A stretch of DNA of 64,000 nt from Myxococcales bacterium (lineage in GTDB: Bacteria; Myxococcota_A; Polyangia; Polyangiales; Polyangiaceae): the NCBI GenBank assembly GCA_016712525.1, contig JADJQX010000001.1, forward strand, positions 372,001-436,000. Reading direction: 5' to 3'. Below, piece after piece: positions 59,716 to 64,000 of this stretch; position 1 is the first letter of the stretch; every line of letters begins with the position of its first letter. Position numbers and translations under genes: made by a program. Below the pieces are notes generated by a model. The model was given only the letters and a program-made list of their open reading frames with translations. It made no database searches and had not been told where the DNA came from.

Positions 59716-60201
59716 CTACTCGGTCGGCGAGGAGGACGCGGCCCGGGGCGTGGGTGCGGGGGAAGGGGCGGCCGATCCGGACGTGGCGGGGGTCGCGCTC
59801 GGGAGCGCGCACGACGAGGTGGGCACGTACATGGGCTCGCCCGCCGTGGCCCTCGACGCGGAGGGCCCGCACGCCATGAGGCTGGAGAGCCCCGCCGCGA
59901 CGAGGCCTGCCCCGAGCGCGACGCGCCGCCGAGACGACGCGCGCACGTTGGCGAGGGGCACGAAGCCCGGCTCGGGCGCGCCGTAGAGAACATTGCCATC
60001 GGCGTCCGACAAAAAGCGCACGCAGACCCTCGACGTGCGGGCCGCGAGGAGCTCTCGAGCCTCGTGCTCCGTCATGCGAGAGACGTCATGAACATGCATA
60101 TTGCACAGGTTGCAGAAGCGCCCCCTTCCGTCCTCCTCCATGGCGGACCAGTCTTCGGAGCACGGCACACGCACACGCAGGAGGGGTTCGGTCGGCGGCA
60201 T
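59716..60201 (-). CDS. Cys-signature membrane protein, fourth paralogue
   Basis: A 161-residue protein from ATG 60201 (MPPTEPLLRVRVPC). The Cys module is recognisable but diverged: PCSEDWSAMEEDGRGRFC, NLCNMHVHDVSRMTEHEARE, VCVRFLSDADGNVLYG. The usual DCPVG is replaced by APEPG. It lacks the coiled coil of the tandem copies. A membrane helix with MACG and a Ser/Pro tail follow. Convergent with the DUF6544-like gene. Confidence 0.72.
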   Translation of the reverse strand: MPPTEPLLRVRVPCSEDWSAMEEDGRGRFCNLCNMHVHDVSRMTEHEARELLAARTSRVCVRFLSDADGNVLYGAPEPGFVPLANVRASSRRRVALGAGLVAAGLSSLMACGPSASRATAGEPMYVPTSSCALPSATPATSGSAAPSPAPTPRAASSSPTE

Positions 60202-60379
60202 TCCATGAGCGTTCCTCGTCGCGGCCGAGGATTCAAGGGGAGACTCCCGGGCGCGCCCCGCCCCGTCTCGACCCGCCACCCAACCTGTCGGAACCCATGG
60301 TCTTTCGTGGATTCGTGCGACAGGTGAGCCTCCGAAGGGGCTGCGGGGCCGAAGCTTTTTTCCCACGATCGCGCTCGCG

Positions 60380-62323
60380 ATGGCCCGCGGCCCTCCCGAG
60401 GCCGTCTATAAACGTCGAGTGGACGACCGGACCGCATCCTTCGACGACGTGGACGTGCTGCGTGCCCGCATCCGCGATCTCGAGGCCGAGCTCGCGAGGG
60501 CCCGGGCGCGCGTGGGGTTCTTCGACGAGATCCTCGCCAATGTGCCCATCTACGTCGTGCGCGCGAACGCGGATCATCGCATCACGTTCGTGAGCCGCAC
60601 GCAGGCACCCATGCGCAACGAGGACGTCGTCGGGGGGGACCTCTACGACTTCGTCGCTCCGCCGGCGCGCGAGGCGATGCGACAAGCGATCGCCGAGAGC
60701 CGCACCCTCGGGAAGGTGGTCCGCTACGAGACCCTCGCCCCTGGGCCCGGGGGCACGACGGCCGCCTACGAGTCGTACGTGTGGCCCTCGGCCGACGGGT
60801 CCGAGATCGTCTTCGCGGCCCTCGACGTCAGCGAGCTCCGGAGGCAGAGCGCGACGATCGGAGAGCGCGACGTCACGCTCCGCCTCGCCGCCGAAGCCAC
60901 GGGCCTCGCGCTTTGGACGTTCGACCTTCGCACGGGCGAGGTCGTGTGGGACGAGGCGATGTACGCGCTCTGCGGCTGCGAGCGCCCCCTCGCCCCCGAG
61001 GCCTATATCACCATCGTCCACCCCGACGACCGCGCGAGGGTGCTCGCGTCGATGGAGGAGACCCGAAGCACGGGCAGCTTCGCCTCGCCATCGCACCGGA
61101 TCGTGCGCCCCGACGGTCAGGTTCGCTGGGTCTTCACCATGGGGCGGGTGCTCACCGACGAGACGGGTGCACCCTACAAGTACATCGGGGGCTCCCTCGA
61201 CATCACCAAAGACAAAGAGGCCGAGAGCGCGCTCCGCGTCGCCCAGCGCATGGAGGCCGTCGGGCAGCTCACGGCCGGAGTGGCCCACAATTTCAACAAC
61301 ATGTTGTCGGTCATGTTGCCGACCCTCGAGCTCGTGGGGCGCACGGCCGGAGAGCGCGAACGGCGCCTCATTCGGGCGGCGCTCGAGGCAGGGGAGCGCG
61401 CGTCACGCCTCGTCGCGAACATGATGACGCTCGCGGCCGATCGCTCGAGCCAGCACAAGGTCGGCGCGCCGCTGACCGAGCTCGTCGCCCACGCCGTCGA
61501 GATCGGCCAGACGTTGATCGGCGAGCACGTCGAGATTCGCCTCGACCTCGGCGCCGACGAGGCGCGCGCGCTCGTCGACGTGGGAGACATCGAGCAGGTC
61601 GTGGTGAACCTGCTCGTCAACGCCCGGGACGCGCTCGAGTCGACGCCGAGCCCACGCATCGACGTACGCCTCACGAGGAGCGCGGGGCACGTGGAGGTCG
61701 CGGTCGCTGACAACGGCCCGGGGATCCCGCTCGAGGTTCGTGACCACATCTTCGAGCCGTTCTTCACGACGAAACCACCGGGAAAGGGCACCGGGCTCGG
61801 GCTCGCCAACGCGTACGCCGTGATGCGTGATCACGGGGGCTCGATCACGTGCGAGTCCGATGTAGGTCGAGGTACGGTGTTCACCCTGCGTCTGCCGAGC
61901 GCGGAGCCACGAGCGCCCGGTGAGGCGGCTCCGCCCGTGGCGCCCGTGAGCGCCGCGCCCGCGCCCGCGATGGTGCTCGTGGTCGACGACGAGCCCCACA
62001 TCCGCGCCATCCTCGAGCGTGTGCTCGCCGACGCGGGACATCACGTCCTCCTGGCCGAGTGTGCGAGCGCCGCGCTCGCGGTGGTGGCAGGCGAGCCGCG
62101 TGTGCGGGTCGCCCTCGTGGACCAGGGGATGCCAGGAGGCGTGACACCTCGGGATCTCGACGGCCTCCGCGCGGGCGCGCCGGGGCTCCGCGTCGTGCTC
62201 CACACCGGGAACGACGCGCTCCCCGAGCTCGCGGCCGTCGCGGATCTGGTGCTGACGAAGCCGGTCTCCATCCCCGTCATGCTCGCCACGATCGAGCAGC
62301 TCATCGCCGACCCACGGAGGTGA
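60380..62323 (+). CDS. Hybrid histidine kinase (PAS-PAS-HisKA-HATPase-REC)
   Basis: A 647-residue sensor. A coiled coil (~20-45) precedes PAS 1 (~45-150) and PAS 2 (~165-275). The H box is [12 protein letters not shown] near 300 (His as usual, with Asn replacing the common Asp). N box [12 protein letters not shown] boxes DNGPGIP and GKGTGLGL. The C-terminal receiver (~530-640) has VVDDEPH, phospho-acceptor in LVDQGMPG and VLTKPVS. No membrane helix is seen, so it is cytosolic. Phosphotransfer from His to its own REC is likely. Confidence 0.93.
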   Translation: MARGPPEAVYKRRVDDRTASFDDVDVLRARIRDLEAELARARARVGFFDEILANVPIYVVRANADHRITFVSRTQAPMRNEDVVGGDLYDFVAPPAREAMRQAIAESRTLGKVVRYETLAPGPGGTTAAYESYVWPSADGSEIVFAALDVSELRRQSATIGERDVTLRLAAEATGLALWTFDLRTGEVVWDEAMYALCGCERPLAPEAYITIVHPDDRARVLASMEETRSTGSFASPSHRIVRPDGQVRWVFTMGRVLTDETGAPYKYIGGSLDITKDKEAESALRVAQRMEAVGQLTAGVAHNFNNMLSVMLPTLELVGRTAGERERRLIRAALEAGERASRLVANMMTLAADRSSQHKVGAPLTELVAHAVEIGQTLIGEHVEIRLDLGADEARALVDVGDIEQVVVNLLVNARDALESTPSPRIDVRLTRSAGHVEVAVADNGPGIPLEVRDHIFEPFFTTKPPGKGTGLGLANAYAVMRDHGGSITCESDVGRGTVFTLRLPSAEPRAPGEAAPPVAPVSAAPAPAMVLVVDDEPHIRAILERVLADAGHHVLLAECASAALAVVAGEPRVRVALVDQGMPGGVTPRDLDGLRAGAPGLRVVLHTGNDALPELAAVADLVLTKPVSIPVMLATIEQLIADPRR

Positions 62324-62383
62324 TCCTCGCGCCGCGCCCTGGCGAGGCTCGACGCGCGGGGCGCGATTCGCGATGATGCGAGC

Positions 62384-62776
62384 ATGCCAATCCCCACGAC
62401 GACAGCGCTCTACGGCGCGCTGAACGCGATCTTCACCATCGCTCTCGCGGCTCGGGTCACGGCGTACCGTGTGCGCGAGAAGGTGAGCCTCGGGACGGGC
62501 AAGTCGGATCCGCTCTTGGTCGCGGTGCGGACCCACGGGAACGCCGCCGAGCACGTGCCGCTCGCCATCGTGATGATGCTCGTGGTCGAGCTGTGTAGCG
62601 GCTCCAGCACCTGGCTCCACGTCGCCGGAGGCGCGATCTTCGTCGCGCGCATCGCCCACGCGATCGGCATGCCCCGGCCGGCGCCGAACCCGTTCCGCTT
62701 CCTCGGCACCGCCATCACGTGGACGACGATCGTGCTGCTCTCGGCGTGGGCCCTGTGGCTCCGCCGCGGAGCCTGA
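62384..62776 (+). CDS. MAPEG family membrane protein
   Basis: A 130-residue protein with four predicted membrane helices. The pattern LNAIFTIALAARVTAYRVRE, VRTHGNAAEHVPLAIVMM and ARIAHAIGMP is typical of MAPEG (microsomal glutathione S-transferase-like) proteins in bacteria. Enzymatic role untested in most bacteria. Convergent with the lipase-like gene. Confidence 0.88.
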   Translation: MPIPTTTALYGALNAIFTIALAARVTAYRVREKVSLGTGKSDPLLVAVRTHGNAAEHVPLAIVMMLVVELCSGSSTWLHVAGGAIFVARIAHAIGMPRPAPNPFRFLGTAITWTTIVLLSAWALWLRRGA

Positions 62777-62782
62777 GGGGCG

Positions 62783-63919
62783 TCACGGCTCGAAGATGCC
62801 GCCGAGGTTCGTGCGCACCTTCGCGATCGACATCGCGTCCTTGAGGATCCCAGGGTGGTCGACGCCGGGGACGACCTCGTGCTGCATCGCTTGGGGGTGA
62901 TCCGCCGAGCCGAAGCCCACGAGCAGATCGCGTTGCCCGCTCATGACCCAAAACTGCGGCGCGATGCGGGAGGTGGTCTCGTGCGCGAGGAGGTGCGAAG
63001 GCCACCCGCCCACGCCCGCGAGACCGCAACGCTCGAATTTGATCGCCGACAAGAGGCCGCCCGAGTCGAGCTCGGCCATCTCGTGTTTTCCCATCCACGG
63101 CTCTCCGAGCCCCACGATCGACCCGAGCTGGGCGAGCGACACTCCGCCGACCGGGCTCGCGAGCAAGAGCAACCTGTCGACCTTGGCGTTCCCGCCATGA
63201 AACGCGAGGAAGCTGCGGGTGATCACGCCACCCATGCTGTGGGCGACGATGTCGACCTTGGGCTCCCCCGTGGCGCGGATCAGGTCGTCCACAAAATCCG
63301 ACAAATCTTGAGCGTATTCGTGGGTATAGCCAAGGTCGTAGTCGGCCTTGTCGGCCAGGATGTGGCCCTTCCCCGCGGGCTGGTTGCAGACGTACGAGGC
63401 GTTCGAGCCGATGCGCCCTGGCCCCGCCGTGTAGCTGCCGCGCGCGTCCTTGGCGGACTCGACGTAGTAGTCGAACGCGAAGAGGTACTTGCGACGCGGC
63501 AGGGAGCCCGAGGGGTAGCTGTGGTCGCCTCGCCCCGCGAGCACGTAGCCGTCGTAGCGGCCGTCGTTCGCGACGAGCGCGTCCATCATGGGCAGCCAAT
63601 CGTGGTTCGAGCCCGTGAAACCGTGCACGAACACGATCGGGCGATCGGCGCAGGGGAGCTTCGGGCAAGGCGGGCGGAGCGGGGCGGCGTCGAGGACGGG
63701 GACGTCCGGAGGGCCGGCGTCGACGATCGGCGGCGTCGGCGCGGGTCGTGGCGCGCTCGAGGCCGTGGCCGACGGGGCCGTCGCGTCGGGAGCGTCGAGA
63801 GGCGGCGCCTCGCCTCCGCAGGCCGCGAAGAGCCCCGAGGCCGACGTCATCGCGACTGCCAAGCACCGAAGGCCACGGCTCGACCTCGCGACGTGAGACA
63901 ACCTTGGACCGCTCCGCAT
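62783..63919 (-). CDS. Lipase-like alpha/beta hydrolase lipoprotein
   Basis: A 378-residue protein from ATG 63919, chosen because it gives a lipoprotein signal ending in LFAAC; ATG 63988 would add 23 residues. Pro/Ala linker to ~80, then PIVFVHGFTGSNHDW (oxyanion region) and the nucleophile elbow IVAHSMGGVITRSF, followed by LLLASPVGG and a late GVDHPGIL with the candidate His. It resembles triacylglycerol lipases and PGAP1-like hydrolases. Probably an envelope lipase. Confidence 0.88.
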   Translation of the reverse strand: MRSGPRLSHVARSSRGLRCLAVAMTSASGLFAACGGEAPPLDAPDATAPSATASSAPRPAPTPPIVDAGPPDVPVLDAAPLRPPCPKLPCADRPIVFVHGFTGSNHDWLPMMDALVANDGRYDGYVLAGRGDHSYPSGSLPRRKYLFAFDYYVESAKDARGSYTAGPGRIGSNASYVCNQPAGKGHILADKADYDLGYTHEYAQDLSDFVDDLIRATGEPKVDIVAHSMGGVITRSFLAFHGGNAKVDRLLLLASPVGGVSLAQLGSIVGLGEPWMGKHEMAELDSGGLLSAIKFERCGLAGVGGWPSHLLAHETTSRIAPQFWVMSGQRDLLVGFGSADHPQAMQHEVVPGVDHPGILKDAMSIAKVRTNLGGIFEP

Positions 63920-64000
63920 CCTCGAAAGGTCGGCGAGAGACGAAGGCGCGTCAAGGCACGTGGGGCCGATCACGCGGGCGACCATCATGTAAGGTAGGAG

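Noticed and set aside
1..64000. CRISPR arrays, rRNA genes, restriction-modification or toxin-antitoxin modules
   Set aside because: No regularly spaced repeat-spacer array, rRNA sequence or recognisable defence pair was seen on either strand.

Overview
The window looks like chromosome from a high-GC myxobacterium-type organism (Myxococcota, probably Polyangiia). This rests on four Hanks-type Ser/Thr kinases, two secreted proteins with MYXO-CTERM-like C-termini, many lipoproteins with Asp/Ala/Pro-rich linkers, and almost uninterrupted high-GC coding. Species is not determinable from the sequence alone.

Layout. 1-3580: two small membrane proteins and an M4 (thermolysin-like) lipoprotein peptidase, bracketed by two copies of a ~113-bp repeat. 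3580-20757: a ~17.1-kb integrated element in the 3' part of tRNA-Leu(TAG) (20708-20788, minus strand), bounded by a 51-bp direct repeat. Its minus-strand left arm carries a DnaC/IstB-like ATPase, two unrecognised proteins, a Zn-ribbon membrane protein, a Cys-rich secreted peptide and a lipoprotein. Its long plus-strand operon carries a ribbon-helix-helix regulator, putative DNA-binding proteins, a primase-like protein, a D5/SF3-like helicase, a P-loop kinase, a coiled-coil protein, a sigma-region-4-like protein and a tyrosine recombinase. No capsid, terminase, portal, tail or conjugation gene was recognised, so it resembles a replicating integrative element or phage satellite. The integrase frame stays open through the attachment core, so its C-terminus would differ between integrated and excised states, like the int gene of Myxococcus phage Mx8.

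20.8-29.3 kb: a four-repeat Cys protein, Tex, a TetR regulator, a membrane protein, HtpG, a fatty-acid-hydroxylase-like enzyme and a FadR-type GntR regulator with a clear operator. Two copies of a hairpin-bearing repeat sit directly behind tetR and htpG, and one copy is split by a 176-bp MITE-like insertion. 29.4-45.7 kb: kinase-rich signalling region with four Ser/Thr kinases, a multi-S1-domain RNA-binding protein, a DnaJ-domain protein, and three tandem paralogues of a Cys-containing membrane family (a fourth member lies at 59.7-60.2 kb).

45.8-64 kb: mixed metabolism and surface genes. These are an SDR oxidoreductase, a glycosyltransferase-like protein, lipoproteins, a beta-helix protein convergent with a pectate lyase-like protein, an Old-Yellow-Enzyme homologue, an esterase, a three-gene DUF1501 operon with a CxxCH protein, a ROK kinase, a hybrid histidine kinase, a MAPEG-family protein and a lipase-like lipoprotein.

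Starts were chosen by ribosome-binding sites, ATGA/GTGA overlaps with the upstream stop, and signal peptides. Long antisense frames were discarded as high-GC shadows.
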